Below, piece by piece: positions 37,312-45,402 of a DNA stretch of 64,000 bases; position 1 is the stretch's first letter, and each line of letters starts with the position of its first letter. The notes below the pieces were generated by a model that was not told the DNA's origin, searched no databases, and saw only the letters and a list, made by a program, of their open reading frames with translations. The position numbers and the translations under genes are program-made. Source of the DNA: Streptomyces sp. man185 (lineage in GTDB: Bacteria; Actinomycetota; Actinomycetes; Streptomycetales; Streptomycetaceae); the NCBI GenBank assembly GCA_002551355.1, contig NTHE01000007.1:62976-126975 (forward strand), read 5' to 3'.

Positions 37312-38097
37312 TCACAGCGATCCGAGGAATCCCCTGACGGCCCCGGCGAATTCCACCGGGACGGTCTCATGCACGGTGTGCCCGGCCGGGAGCTCCACGA
37401 GGCTGGTACGAGAACGCCGTGCTGCCATGCTCCTCGCGTGCTCGGCGTGCAGGACCCTGCTGCGGCTGCCGCGTACCAGCAGGGCCGGACAGTCGCCGGC
37501 CAGCCAGTCGTCCCAGTGGTCCCCGTTGAGGAGCTGCTGCGAGGCGTTCATGTCCTGCGGCGCGAAGGTCAGACCCCAGCCGTCCGGATACTCCCGCACG
37601 GCGTCCACCAGGTACGGCGCCGACGGGCCGAGCCCCTCCAGCAGCCCGGCCCGTGTCGACGCACGGTGCGGCCATGACAGGGCGAAGGACAGGTCCTCGT
37701 CGACCTCGGCCCCGGCGTCCTCGACGATCAACGCGTCCACCAGCCCCGGGCGCCGGGCCGCGAGTTGGTAGGCGTTGACACCTCCGAGGGAGTGGCCGAG
37801 CACGACCGCGCCACCGATCCCCAGATGCTCCAGCACGGCCGCGGCGTCCTCGACATAGCCGGTGCGGGAGTAGTCGGCGGACCGGTCGGAGTGACCGTGC
37901 CCCCGCTGGTCGAGGGCGGCGATCCGCCAGGAGTCGCCCAGTTCAGCGGCGAGACGCGTGAACGTACGCCCCTCGGCGAAGTGTCCGTGCAGGGCCAGCA
38001 GCGGACGGCCCGGGCCACCGAAGTCGAGGAAGGAAAGCCGTCGGCCGGACACGTACAGGACGCCGTGTTCCGGCTCGGGCGGAGTCCTCGTCGTCAT
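37312..38097 (-). CDS. Alpha/beta hydrolase
   Basis: 261 aa. Oxyanion region ALHGHFAEG, nucleophile elbow LGHSLGGV (Ser), and the catalytic His near the end in PAGHTVHETVP are clear. The substrate is unknown. I used the ATG at 38097 (MTTRTPPEPEHG); an ATG four codons upstream is possible. Its start is 30 bases from the MarR stop on the same strand, so the two genes may be one transcript. Confidence 0.9.
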   Translation of the reverse strand: MTTRTPPEPEHGVLYVSGRRLSFLDFGGPGRPLLALHGHFAEGRTFTRLAAELGDSWRIAALDQRGHGHSDRSADYSRTGYVEDAAAVLEHLGIGGAVVLGHSLGGVNAYQLAARRPGLVDALIVEDAGAEVDEDLSFALSWPHRASTRAGLLEGLGPSAPYLVDAVREYPDGWGLTFAPQDMNASQQLLNGDHWDDWLAGDCPALLVRGSRSRVLHAEHARSMAARRSRTSLVELPAGHTVHETVPVEFAGAVRGFLGSL

Positions 38098-38126
38098 GCC
38101 CGCCAGCATGAGCGCATGACGTGAGA

Positions 38127-38609
38127 TCAGGAGAGACCGGAGTGGTGGTCCAGCAAGCGGGTGAGCAACCGGACGAGCTGGTCGCGTTCGGACGGGCTCA
38201 GCGGCGCGAGCAGTTCGCCGTCCAGGTCGTCCAGGGTCTCGTCCAGGAGGCTCAGGTGCCGACGGCCGAAGGTGGAGATCGTGATGACGTTGCGGCGTCG
38301 GTCCTCGGGGTCGGGCACCCGCTCGACGAGGCCGCGCTCGGCCAGTTCGTTGAGCACGCCGACCATGTCGCTCCGATGGATGCCGGACCGTTTGCTCAGC
38401 TCGGCCTGGCTGCCGGGCCCGTACTCCTGCAGCGAGGCGAGCACGGCGTAGTGCCACTTCCGTCCGTCGACCTGAACCAGTCCGTCGATGATCAGCCGGT
38501 CCGACCGCACGGTCAGCTGCGACAGCAATCGGCTCGGCCGCCGACGCAGCCTTTCGGGCGTCCGGGCAGCGCCCTCGTCGGGAATGCCCACAGCTTCGGG
38601 TCCGCCCAT
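38127..38609 (-). CDS. MarR family transcriptional regulator
   Basis: 160 aa. Helix-turn-helix and wing are visible: GSQAELSKRSGIHRSDMVGVLNELAERGLVERVPDPEDRRRNV. I start it at the ATG at 38609; a GTG three codons upstream is possible, with AGGAGAGA ahead. It is divergent from the dienelactone hydrolase gene, and the gap contains a strictly phased set of AACGTT palindromes, the probable operator. It may also be co-transcribed with the following alpha/beta hydrolase gene. Confidence 0.92.
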   Translation of the reverse strand: MGGPEAVGIPDEGAARTPERLRRRPSRLLSQLTVRSDRLIIDGLVQVDGRKWHYAVLASLQEYGPGSQAELSKRSGIHRSDMVGVLNELAERGLVERVPDPEDRRRNVITISTFGRRHLSLLDETLDDLDGELLAPLSPSERDQLVRLLTRLLDHHSGLS

Positions 38610-38667
38610 GACGTCCACTCTCTCCTTGCGCCGGGCCGACCGACACAGTACGTTCGCTCGCGCCGAA

Positions 38668-38718
38668 AACGTTGGTGCCACGAACGTTAACCCGATGAAC
38701 GTTCGCGTCACAGACGTC
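38668..38718. promoter_or_regulatory. Array of four palindromes phased at 15 bases
   Basis: AACGTT at 38668-38673, 38683-38688 and 38698-38703, then GACGTC at 38713-38718, each exactly 15 bases after the previous one. The array lies between the divergent MarR and dienelactone hydrolase genes and is a likely MarR operator with several binding units. Confidence 0.65.
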
Positions 38719-38751
38719 AGCTCGGCGAACTCTCAGGAAGGAAGATCCGCC

Positions 38752-39486
38752 ATTCCCACCAAGACCGTGCAGATCCCCACCACGGACGGCCTGGCCGACG
38801 CCTTCGCCGCCTACCCCGACCACGGCGAGCGGCATCCCGGGGTCCTGATGTACGCGGACGCCTTCGGCATCCGGCCCGTACTGCGGGAGATGGCCCGCGA
38901 ACTGGCCGGGCACGGGTACTACGTGCTCGTCCCCAACTTCTTCTACCGGAACGGGCCGACACCGGTCGTCGACCTTCCCGAGCACATCGGAGAGGAGGAC
39001 CGGCCCGCGCTCATCGGCCGGCTGATGCCCCTGATCGAGGCGCACACCGCCGAACGCGTCCTGCGCGACGCCGACGCCTGCCTCACGTTCCTCTCGTCCC
39101 AGCCCGAAGTGGACGCCGGACCGGTCGCGGTGACCGGCTACTGCATCGGCGGTCTCCTGGCGACACGCACCGCCGCCGCCCACCACAGGCAGGTGGCCGC
39201 CCTCGCCGCGTTCCACGCCCCCGTCGCCGCCGACGGGCCCGACAGCCTGCGCCGTCTCACCGCCGAGGTCCACTTCGGCCACGCCGCGACGGACATCACG
39301 CCCGAGGCACTCGGCGAGCTCAACCGGTCCCTGGACGCCGCGGGGATCGACTACACCTCCGAGATCTACCCCGGCACCGTCCACGGCTTCACCATGTCCG
39401 ACACCGACGCCTTCGACCCGGCCGGACTCCGGCACCACTGGGACCGCCTGCTCCCCCTCCTCGCCCGCACCCTGACGAACGCCTGA
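38752..39486 (+). CDS. Dienelactone hydrolase family protein, probable AUU start
   Basis: About 244 aa. The nucleophile Cys is in VTGYCIGGLLATR and the His in GTVHGFTM; with an Asp in between they form the dienelactone hydrolase Cys-His-Asp triad. The family opens lactone rings or acts as an esterase. The start is uncertain: a strong AGGAAGGA site at 38735-38742 is followed 9 bases later by ATT at 38752, giving (M)PTKTVQIPTTDG, a natural-looking N-terminus. The alternative ATG at 38695 adds 19 residues and lies inside the phased operator. The gene is divergent from a MarR regulator. Confidence 0.87.
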   Translation: MPTKTVQIPTTDGLADAFAAYPDHGERHPGVLMYADAFGIRPVLREMARELAGHGYYVLVPNFFYRNGPTPVVDLPEHIGEEDRPALIGRLMPLIEAHTAERVLRDADACLTFLSSQPEVDAGPVAVTGYCIGGLLATRTAAAHHRQVAALAAFHAPVAADGPDSLRRLTAEVHFGHAATDITPEALGELNRSLDAAGIDYTSEIYPGTVHGFTMSDTDAFDPAGLRHHWDRLLPLLARTLTNA

Positions 39487-39528
39487 CGGCTCCCGCTCCC
39501 CCGGCGACGGGCTCGCGGGACGACGGGC

Positions 39529-39937
39529 TCATGGCCGACGGCCCTGGTCCGCATCGTCCGTCGCATGGGGAAGCAGGGGGAACAGCCGGGTGATCAGGGC
39601 CACCGGCAGAGCCCCGTCGGGCCGGGCCAGGGGGCGCTGTTCGCGGTCCTGGTAGGGCGCGAGCGCCCTGACGGACCACGCCCGCGACCCGGCTCATCTC
39701 CGCAGGTGTCAGATAGGCGACGGCGCTGAAGGCTTCGCCGTGGCGCCAATCGGACGGCGCCCCGTCCCGCTGCATCAGCCATCGTTGCCAGCTGTCGTCC
39801 TCCAGCCCCCGGGCCATGTCGCCGAATTCAGCGGCCGCGGACCCTCTGTCCGTGGAGGCGTGCCGCTTCAGCCTCCAGGGGCGCGCGCGACCCCCGCGGT
39901 GCGGAGCCTCCTCGATGTAGACGTGCGCTCAAGGCCG
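39529..39937 (-). pseudogene. Remnant of a winged-helix (ArsR-like) regulator
   Basis: Two frames encode parts of one protein. One gives WRLKRHA, then EFGDMARGLEDDSWQRWL and RHGEAFSAVAYLTPAEMSRV, typical of the C-terminal half of Streptomyces ArsR-like helix-turn-helix proteins. After VAGVVR near 39670 the reading shifts by one base to ALAPYQDRE and LPVALITRLFPLLPH, ending at TGA 39529. Upstream, the frame meets a TGA near 39930 and the helix-turn-helix half is absent. It is therefore both truncated and frameshifted. Bounds are approximate. Confidence 0.65.
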
Positions 39938-40057
39938 CTGCCATGAGGGAGTGAGCGCCAGGTGATGAGAGCCCCTTGCCTGGGGCAGGGCGCCCGTGGC
40001 GTGCGAGCTGACGCAGGTGAAACGAACAGAGTCCAGAGAGCCAGATGGGGACCGCCG

Positions 40058-40449
40058 TGAGGACGTGTTCGCCCGGGTGGCCTCGGACTGCCGTGGGTCT
40101 ATGCCGACGCAGGCGCCGATGACGGGGTGGGCGAGCTGGACGGAGTGGTGGACGCAGTCGCCGGAGATCAGCGCCATCTTCCCCCGGCTGGTCAGTTCCA
40201 CGGCGACGTGGCCGGGAGTGTGGCCGGGTGTCGGGATCAAGCGCAGGCCGGGAGCGATCTCGGCCCCCTTGTGCGGGACGTCGACCGTGCTCAGCAGCCC
40301 CGCCTGTTCAGGACGGTCACCACCTCAGGGGTGGCGTCGGGCAGCAGCCAGCGTCCGGTCCCGGGCGGCAGGGCGACTTCGTCGATGCGGAGGACGGTGA
40401 CGCCGCCCACGGTCCAGGAGGGGATGGGGGCGGCGGGGGAGGTGTGCAT
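40058..40449 (-). pseudogene. Remnant of an MBL-fold metallo-hydrolase
   Basis: From the ATG at 40449 the frame encodes the usual N-terminus of this family (PSWTVGGVTVLRIDEVALPP and GRWLLPDATPEVV), then hits a stop. About 30 bases later another frame reads LRLIPTPGHTPGHVAVEL, LISGDCVHHSVQLAHP and IDPRQSEATR, the C-terminal part of the fold, before shifting again near 40070. The middle, including the HxHxDH zinc motif, is missing, so roughly 100 or more residues were deleted. It cannot be active. Confidence 0.7.
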
Positions 40450-40491
40450 GGTGCGGCGTGCCTCTGTTCTCCTGGAGGCGGATCGACCGGG

Positions 40492-41967
40492 TCAGGTCTG
40501 CGCCATGTCCACGAAGCGGGAGTAGTGGCCCTGGAAGGCCACGGTGATGGTGGCCGTCGGACCGTTACGGTGCTTGCCGACGATGATGTCGGCCTCGCCC
40601 GCGCGCGGCGACTCCTTCTCGTACGCGTCCTCGCGGTGGAGCAGGATGACCATGTCGGCGTCCTGCTCGATGGAGCCGGACTCACGCAGGTCGGACACCA
40701 TCGGCTTCTTGTCCGTGCGCTGCTCGGGGCCACGGTTCAGCTGCGAAAGCGCGATCACCGGGACCTCCAGCTCCTTGGCCAGCAGCTTCAGGTTTCGGGA
40801 CATGTCCGAGACCTCCTGCTGACGGCTCTCGGACCGCTTCGACCCACCGGCCTGCATCAGCTGCAGATAGTCGATGATCACGAGCTTGATGTCGTTGCGC
40901 TGCTTGAGCCGGCGGCACTTCGCGCGGATCTCCATCATCGACAGGTTGGGGGAGTCGTCGATGTAGAGCGGAGCGGCCGAGACCTCGGGCATCCGGCGTG
41001 CGAGCCGCGTCCAGTCCTCGTCCGTCATCGTGCCCGACCGCATGTGGTGCAGGGCCACCCGCGCCTCGGCCGACAGCAGACGCATCGCGATCTCGTTGCG
41101 CCCCATTTCGAGGGAGAAGATGACGCTGGGCAGATTGTTCTTGATCGACGCGGCGCGGGCGAAGTCCAGTGCCAGCGTGGACTTGCCCATGGCGGGGCGG
41201 GCCGCGATGACGATCATCTGGCCGGGGTGCATGCCGTTCGTCAGGGCGTCGAGGTCGGTGAAGCCCGTCGGGACGCCGGTCATCTCGCCGCTGCGCGACC
41301 CGATGGCCTCGATCTCGTCGAGCGCGCCCTCCATGATGTCGCCGAGGGGGAGGTAGTCCTCGCTGGTGCGCTGCTCGGTGACCGCGTAGATCTCGGCCTG
41401 TGCGGAGTTGACGATCTCGTCGACGTCCCCGTCGGCCGCATATCCCATCTGCGTGATCTTCGTCCCCGCCTCGACCAGCCGCCGGAGCACCGCCCGCTCG
41501 TGGACGATCTCCGCGTAGTACGAGGCGTTGGCCGCGGTGGGCACGGACTGCACCAGGGTGTGCAGATACGGGGCTCCGCCGACCTTCGTGATCTCTCCGC
41601 GCTTCACCAGCTCGGCAGCGACCGTGATCGGGTCGGCCGGCTCGCCCTTGGCGTAGAGGTCGAGGATCGCCGTGTAGACGGTCTCGTGTGCGGGGCGGTA
41701 GAAGTCGTGGCCCTTGATGATCTCCACGACGTCCGCGATGGCGTCCTTGGACAGCAGCATGCCGCCGAGCACCGACTGCTCGGCATCGAGATCCTGGGGC
41801 GGCACCCGCTCGAAGCTGGGGGCACCGCCTTCCCATGCCTCGTCCGGGCCGCGGTCGTGGCGGTCCTCGCGCCCCTTGCGGTCCCCTCGACGCTGGCGGG
41901 ATACGGGCAGACGGTCCCCGGGACCGGTCTCGGTCCAGGGGTCGTCCAAAGGCTCGGGAATGCTCAC
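40492..41967 (-). CDS. dnaB: Replicative DNA helicase DnaB
   Basis: Hexameric helicase of 491 aa that unwinds DNA at the fork. The N-terminal domain (about 50-160) has PPQDLDAEQSVLGGMLLS. The RecA-like domain has Walker A ARPAMGKST at 256-264, Walker B IKLVIIDYLQLM, and the DRESGSIEQDADMV-type C-terminal motif. Some actinobacterial dnaB genes carry inteins; none is present here. The GTG at 41967 (VSIPEPLDDPW) follows a GGGAGGAGG site, better than the ATG eight codons upstream. It lies at the 3' side of a divergent gap holding DnaA-box-like sequences. Confidence 0.97.
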   Translation of the reverse strand: MSIPEPLDDPWTETGPGDRLPVSRQRRGDRKGREDRHDRGPDEAWEGGAPSFERVPPQDLDAEQSVLGGMLLSKDAIADVVEIIKGHDFYRPAHETVYTAILDLYAKGEPADPITVAAELVKRGEITKVGGAPYLHTLVQSVPTAANASYYAEIVHERAVLRRLVEAGTKITQMGYAADGDVDEIVNSAQAEIYAVTEQRTSEDYLPLGDIMEGALDEIEAIGSRSGEMTGVPTGFTDLDALTNGMHPGQMIVIAARPAMGKSTLALDFARAASIKNNLPSVIFSLEMGRNEIAMRLLSAEARVALHHMRSGTMTDEDWTRLARRMPEVSAAPLYIDDSPNLSMMEIRAKCRRLKQRNDIKLVIIDYLQLMQAGGSKRSESRQQEVSDMSRNLKLLAKELEVPVIALSQLNRGPEQRTDKKPMVSDLRESGSIEQDADMVILLHREDAYEKESPRAGEADIIVGKHRNGPTATITVAFQGHYSRFVDMAQT

Positions 41968-42148
41968 CGGGCCGCCTCCTCCCGTCCGCATCGCGGACCT
42001 AGCCGTGCCACTCTTTCTTACGGCACGGCACCGACAAACAAGTCGCCCGACTCCACTTCCGGCGCGTCTGGTTCGGTGGATTCCGGTGCCGGAACGGAGT
42101 GCGGGCGCCGCACCACGGTAGGCCCCTCAGCACCGTCAGCCAATCTGG

Positions 42149-42237
42149 TTATCCACAGGGCATGTGGACGACTGACCAGATGCTGTGGAGAACCCTGCCG
42201 AACCTGTGCACGGACCGGGGGACAGCACTGTGGACAA
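42149..42237. promoter_or_regulatory. DnaA-box-like sequences upstream of dnaB
   Basis: TTATCCACA on + at 42149-42157 and TGTGGACAA at 42229-42237 (TTGTCCACA on -), in opposite orientation 80 bases apart. Partial matches (CATGTGGAC at 42161, GCTGTGGAG at 42182) lie between. The site could couple dnaB transcription to DnaA level. Binding is inferred. Confidence 0.55.
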
Positions 42238-42388
42238 ACTCATAGCGATCCCGGCGCGACCGTCCTGACCTGCACTTTCTCCATCCACCGACTGTGGGGG
42301 AGAAAAACTTTCACCCTCGTTTCAAGATCACCGCAAACGGCGCGGGAAGGATCTGGCCACCGGGGCGCAAGTAAGGGCCAAGAGTCAA

Positions 42389-42425
42389 TTGCATCTCTTA
42401 CCTGTGGAAGATTAGATTGACCCCC
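42389..42425 (+). promoter_or_regulatory. Probable promoter of the MATE gene, leaderless transcript
   Basis: A TTGCAT (42389-42394) and a TAGATT (42413-42418) separated by 18 bases resemble a vegetative promoter. The expected start of transcription falls at about 42425, next to the ATG at 42426, and no ribosome site precedes that ATG. Confidence 0.45.
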
Positions 42426-43763
42426 ATGACCCAGGCCCCCGCGACCCCGAAGAATGGCCGCCGACGACACGACCGCGAGATCGTCGCCCTTGCCGTCCCG
42501 GCCTTCGGCGCACTCGTCGCCGAGCCCCTCTTCGTGATGGTCGACAGCGCCGTCGTCGGCCACCTCGGCACTCCTCAGCTGGCCGGCCTCGGCATCGCCG
42601 CGGCCCTCCTGATGACGGCCGTGAGCATCTTCGTCTTCCTCGCCTACGCGACCACGGCGGCCGTCGCCCGCCGCGTGGGGGCGGGCGACCTGCCCGCCGC
42701 CATCCGTCAGGGCATGGACGGCATCTGGCTCGCCCTTCTGCTCGGAGCCGCCGTCGTCGCCCTCGCGGTTCCGACGGCCCCCTGGCTCGTCGACGTCTTC
42801 GGCGCATCCGACACCGCGGCGCCGTACGCCATCACGTATCTGAGGATCTCCGTCCTCGGCATCCCGGCCATGCTCGTCGTGCTCGCCGCCACCGGCGTAC
42901 TGCGCGGCCTCCAGGACACCCGCACCCCGCTGTACGTCGCCATCGGCGGTTTCACGGCGAACGCCGTCCTCAATGTGACTCTCGTCTACGGCGCCGGGCT
43001 CGGGATCGCCGGATCCGCGTGGGGAACGGTGATCGCCCAGGCCGGTATGGCCGCGGCCTATCTCCTCGTGGTGATCCGCGGAGCACGCAAGCACGGCGCG
43101 TCCCTGCGCCCCGACGCGGTCGGCATCAGAGCCAGCGCGCGGGCCGGCGTGCCTCTGCTCATCCGGACCCTGTCCCTGCGCGCGGTCCTGATGATCGCCA
43201 CCGCTGTCGCCGCCCGGCTCGGGGACGTCGACATCGCCGCGCACCAGATCATCCTCTCCCTCTGGAGTCTGACCGCCTTCGCGCTCGACGCCATCGCCAT
43301 CGCGGGGCAGGCCATCATCGGCCGCTATCTGGGGGCGAACGACGAGAAGGGTGCTCGTGAGGCCTGCCGCCGCATGGTCGAGTGGGGCATCGGCTGCGGC
43401 ATCCTGCTCGGCGTCCTGATCGTGCTCGCCCGGCCCCTGTTCATCCCGCTCTTCACGAGCGACCCCTCGGTGAAGGACGCCCTGCTCCCCGCGCTCCTGG
43501 TCGTGGCGGTCTCGCAGCCGATCGCCGGCGTGGTCTTCGTCCTGGACGGTGTCCTGATGGGGGCCGGTGACGGACGCTATCTCGCGTGGGCCATGTTGGT
43601 GACGCTCGCCGTCTTCGCTCCTGTCGCGCTCCTGGTGCCCTCCCTCGGCGGCGGCCTCACCGCGCTCTGGTGGGCGATGACGTTGATGATGGCCGTCCGC
43701 CTCATCACGCTCTGGCTCCGTACCCGGTCGGGCCGGTGGATCGTGACCGGGGCGACGCGCTGA
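42426..43763 (+). CDS. MATE family efflux transporter
   Basis: 445 aa, about twelve transmembrane helices in the DinF-like branch of the MATE family. Clear blocks are AEPLFVMVDSAVVGHLGTPQLAGLGIA and the matching second-half block FALDAIAIAGQAIIGRYLGA. Such proteins export cationic compounds or drugs against Na+ or H+. It is divergent from dnaB, separated by 458 bases, and its 3' end faces the rplI operon across three parS sites and a terminator. The ATG at 42426 has no clear ribosome site. Confidence 0.94.
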   Translation: MTQAPATPKNGRRRHDREIVALAVPAFGALVAEPLFVMVDSAVVGHLGTPQLAGLGIAAALLMTAVSIFVFLAYATTAAVARRVGAGDLPAAIRQGMDGIWLALLLGAAVVALAVPTAPWLVDVFGASDTAAPYAITYLRISVLGIPAMLVVLAATGVLRGLQDTRTPLYVAIGGFTANAVLNVTLVYGAGLGIAGSAWGTVIAQAGMAAAYLLVVIRGARKHGASLRPDAVGIRASARAGVPLLIRTLSLRAVLMIATAVAARLGDVDIAAHQIILSLWSLTAFALDAIAIAGQAIIGRYLGANDEKGAREACRRMVEWGIGCGILLGVLIVLARPLFIPLFTSDPSVKDALLPALLVVAVSQPIAGVVFVLDGVLMGAGDGRYLAWAMLVTLAVFAPVALLVPSLGGGLTALWWAMTLMMAVRLITLWLRTRSGRWIVTGATR

Positions 43764-43781
43764 CCCGCACCCGGCGGGCCT

Positions 43782-43795
43782 GTTTCACGTGAAAC
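43782..43795. promoter_or_regulatory. parS site 4
   Basis: Perfect GTTTCACGTGAAAC, 18 bases after the MATE stop. First of three sites within 100 bases. Confidence 0.94.
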
Positions 43796-43839
43796 AACCC
43801 GCCGGTTTCGCATGGGCCAGCCACGGCCTGTCGACGGGT

Positions 43840-43853
43840 GTTTCACGTGAAAC
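43840..43853. promoter_or_regulatory. parS site 5
   Basis: Perfect GTTTCACGTGAAAC with the palindrome extended by flanking GGGT/ACCC-type bases. Middle site of the triple cluster. Confidence 0.94.
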
Positions 43854-43867
43854 ACCCGATGCGTGGT

Positions 43868-43881
43868 GTTTCACGTGAAAC
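43868..43881. promoter_or_regulatory. parS site 6
   Basis: Perfect GTTTCACGTGAAAC, 14 bases after site 5. Third of the triple cluster between the MATE gene and the rplI terminator. Confidence 0.94.
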
Positions 43882-43900
43882 GCCGCGCATCCCGGACGCA

Positions 43901-43935
43901 CTGAAGGGCCGCACCCAGAGGGTGCGGCCCTTCAG
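43901..43935. terminator. Bidirectional terminator between MATE gene and rplI
   Basis: Perfect 15-base inverted repeat (43901-43915 and 43921-43935) with a 5-base loop, between two convergent genes and next to the parS cluster. Confidence 0.9.
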
Positions 43936-43956
43936 TGGCTCTGCTGAGCCCTGCCC

Positions 43957-44403
43957 TTAGGCAGCAACGACCTCGACGCCGAGCTTCGCTGCGACCTCGG
44001 GGTGCAGACGGACGGACACCTGGTGTCCGCCGAGCGTCTTGATCGGCGAGCCGAGCTCGACGCGACGCTTGTCGACGTCAGGACCACCGGCAGCCTTGAT
44101 CGCCGCAGCGACGTCGGCCGGGGTGACCGAGCCGAAGAGACGGCCGGCGTCGCCGGAGCGAACAGCCAGACGGACCTTCACGCCCTCGAGCTTGGCCTTG
44201 ATCTCGTTGGCCTGCTCGATCGTCGCGATCTCGTGGATCTTGCGGGCGCGGCGGATCTGCGCCACGTCCTTCTCGCCGCCCTTGGTCCAGCGAATGGCGA
44301 AGCCACGCGGAACCAGGTAGTTACGGGCGTACCCGTCCTTGACGTCGACGACGTCGCCGGCGGTACCGAGGCCGGAGACCTCGTGGGTGAGGATGATCTT
44401 CAT
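43957..44403 (-). CDS. rplI: 50S ribosomal protein bL9
   Basis: 148 aa, normal length. The N-terminal [33 protein letters not shown] is the bL9 signature and the C-terminal domain follows a long helix. It binds domain V of 23S rRNA at the base of the L1 stalk. It is the last gene of the leftward rpsF-ssb-rpsR-rplI operon, 18 bases after rpsR. Confidence 0.98.
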   Translation of the reverse strand: MKIILTHEVSGLGTAGDVVDVKDGYARNYLVPRGFAIRWTKGGEKDVAQIRRARKIHEIATIEQANEIKAKLEGVKVRLAVRSGDAGRLFGSVTPADVAAAIKAAGGPDVDKRRVELGSPIKTLGGHQVSVRLHPEVAAKLGVEVVAA

Positions 44404-44421
44404 GCTGTTGTCACCCTCCCC

Positions 44422-44658
44422 TTATCGCGCGGTGGACGTGTAGGGCAGCAGCGCCATCTCACGGCTGTTCTTGACAGCCGTGGCGACGTCACGCTGGTGC
44501 TGCGTGCAGTTGCCGGTGACGCGGCGGGCACGGATCTTGCCGCGGTCGGAAATGAACTTCCGCAGCATGTTCGTGTCCTTGTAGTCCACGTACTGGGTCT
44601 TGTCCTTGCAGAACGCGCAGACCTTCTTCTTAGGCTTGCGCACAGGCGGCTTCGCCAT
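44422..44658 (-). CDS. rpsR: 30S ribosomal protein bS18, zinc-binding type
   Basis: 78 aa. The pattern C14-x2-C17 and C51-x2-H54 is the zinc-ribbon form of bS18 (C+). Streptomyces also makes a Cys-free paralogue under zinc-uptake repressor control when zinc is scarce, so this is the zinc-replete version. It pairs with bS6, whose gene heads the operon, on the 30S platform. Confidence 0.98.
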   Translation of the reverse strand: MAKPPVRKPKKKVCAFCKDKTQYVDYKDTNMLRKFISDRGKIRARRVTGNCTQHQRDVATAVKNSREMALLPYTSTAR

Positions 44659-44701
44659 GGTGTTTCTCCTGTGTGATCAAGAAGTGGGGGTACGAGCAGC
44701 C

Positions 44702-45328
44702 CTAGAAGGGAGGCTCGTCCGAGTAGCCGCCGCCAGAGGCACCGCCGGAGCCGCCGGAACCGCCGGAGCTTCCGCCCCAGCCGCCTCCACCGCCCTGCTG
44801 TCCCCCGCCGCCCTGGCCGCCGGCCGGCGCGCCGGTCGCCCACGGGTCGTCGGCGGGTGCACCGCCGCCGCCCTGCTGGCCACCGCCACCGGGACCGCCG
44901 CCCCAGTTGCCGCCGCCCTGCTGGCCGCCGCCGTATCCACCCTGGCCGCCCTGACCACCGCGACCGGTGGTCTTGGTGACCTTGGCCGTGGCGTTCTTGA
45001 GGCTGGGGCCGACTTCCTCGACGTCCAGCTCGTAGACCGTGCGCTTGACGCCCTCACGGTCCTCGTAGGACCGCTGCTTCAGCCGGCCCTGCACGACGAC
45101 GCGCATGCCTCGCTGGAGCGACTCCGCGACGTTCTCCGCCGCCTGACGCCAGACCGAGCAGGTGAGGAACAGGCCTTCGCCGTCCTTCCACTCATTGGTC
45201 TGCCGGTCGAAGATGCGGGGAGTGGACGCGACACGGAACTTCGCGACCGCCGCACCGGACGGGGTGAAGCGCAGCTCGGGGTCGTCGACGAGATTGCCGA
45301 CGACCGTGATGACGGTCTCGCCTGCCAT
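44702..45328 (-). CDS. ssb: Single-stranded DNA-binding protein (SsbA)
   Basis: 208 aa. The OB fold covers about 1-115 ([25 protein letters not shown]), followed by a glycine- and glutamine-rich linker of about 80 residues and the acidic C-terminal tip DEPPF that recruits repair and replication proteins. The long Gly-rich linker is usual in streptomycete SsbA. It lies between rpsF and rpsR, as in most bacteria. Confidence 0.97.
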   Translation of the reverse strand: MAGETVITVVGNLVDDPELRFTPSGAAVAKFRVASTPRIFDRQTNEWKDGEGLFLTCSVWRQAAENVAESLQRGMRVVVQGRLKQRSYEDREGVKRTVYELDVEEVGPSLKNATAKVTKTTGRGGQGGQGGYGGGQQGGGNWGGGPGGGGQQGGGGAPADDPWATGAPAGGQGGGGQQGGGGGWGGSSGGSGGSGGASGGGYSDEPPF

Positions 45329-45402
45329 GGGTGAACCTCTCGGCGGGGATTGCTTCTGGCTGCTTGCTGCTACTCGGACCCGAAAACCGCTGAGCTAGAT
45401 GC

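Larger units (their letters stand above)
39487..40491. other. Degenerate 1-kb region between hydrolase gene and dnaB
   Basis: About 1 kb without an intact gene. It is filled by the remnants of a winged-helix regulator and an MBL-fold hydrolase, both leftward. The remaining stretches (39487-39528 and 40450-40491) hold no gene. Confidence 0.7.
41968..42425. other. Divergent intergenic region dnaB / MATE exporter
   Basis: A 458-base gap with many CCACA/TGTGG words. It contains DnaA-box-like sequences (listed separately) and a promoter-like pair just before the MATE gene. No gene or structured RNA is apparent. Confidence 0.5.

Noticed and set aside
38488..38694. N-terminal extension of the dienelactone hydrolase frame
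   Set aside because: It overlaps the divergent MarR gene and the phased operator array; the strong ribosome site lies further downstream.
39360..39566. Small leftward frames overlapping the end of the dienelactone hydrolase gene
   Set aside because: They are antisense shadows and lack ribosome sites.
40492..41967. Intein in dnaB
   Set aside because: The Walker A and downstream motifs are continuous and the length is that of intein-free DnaB.
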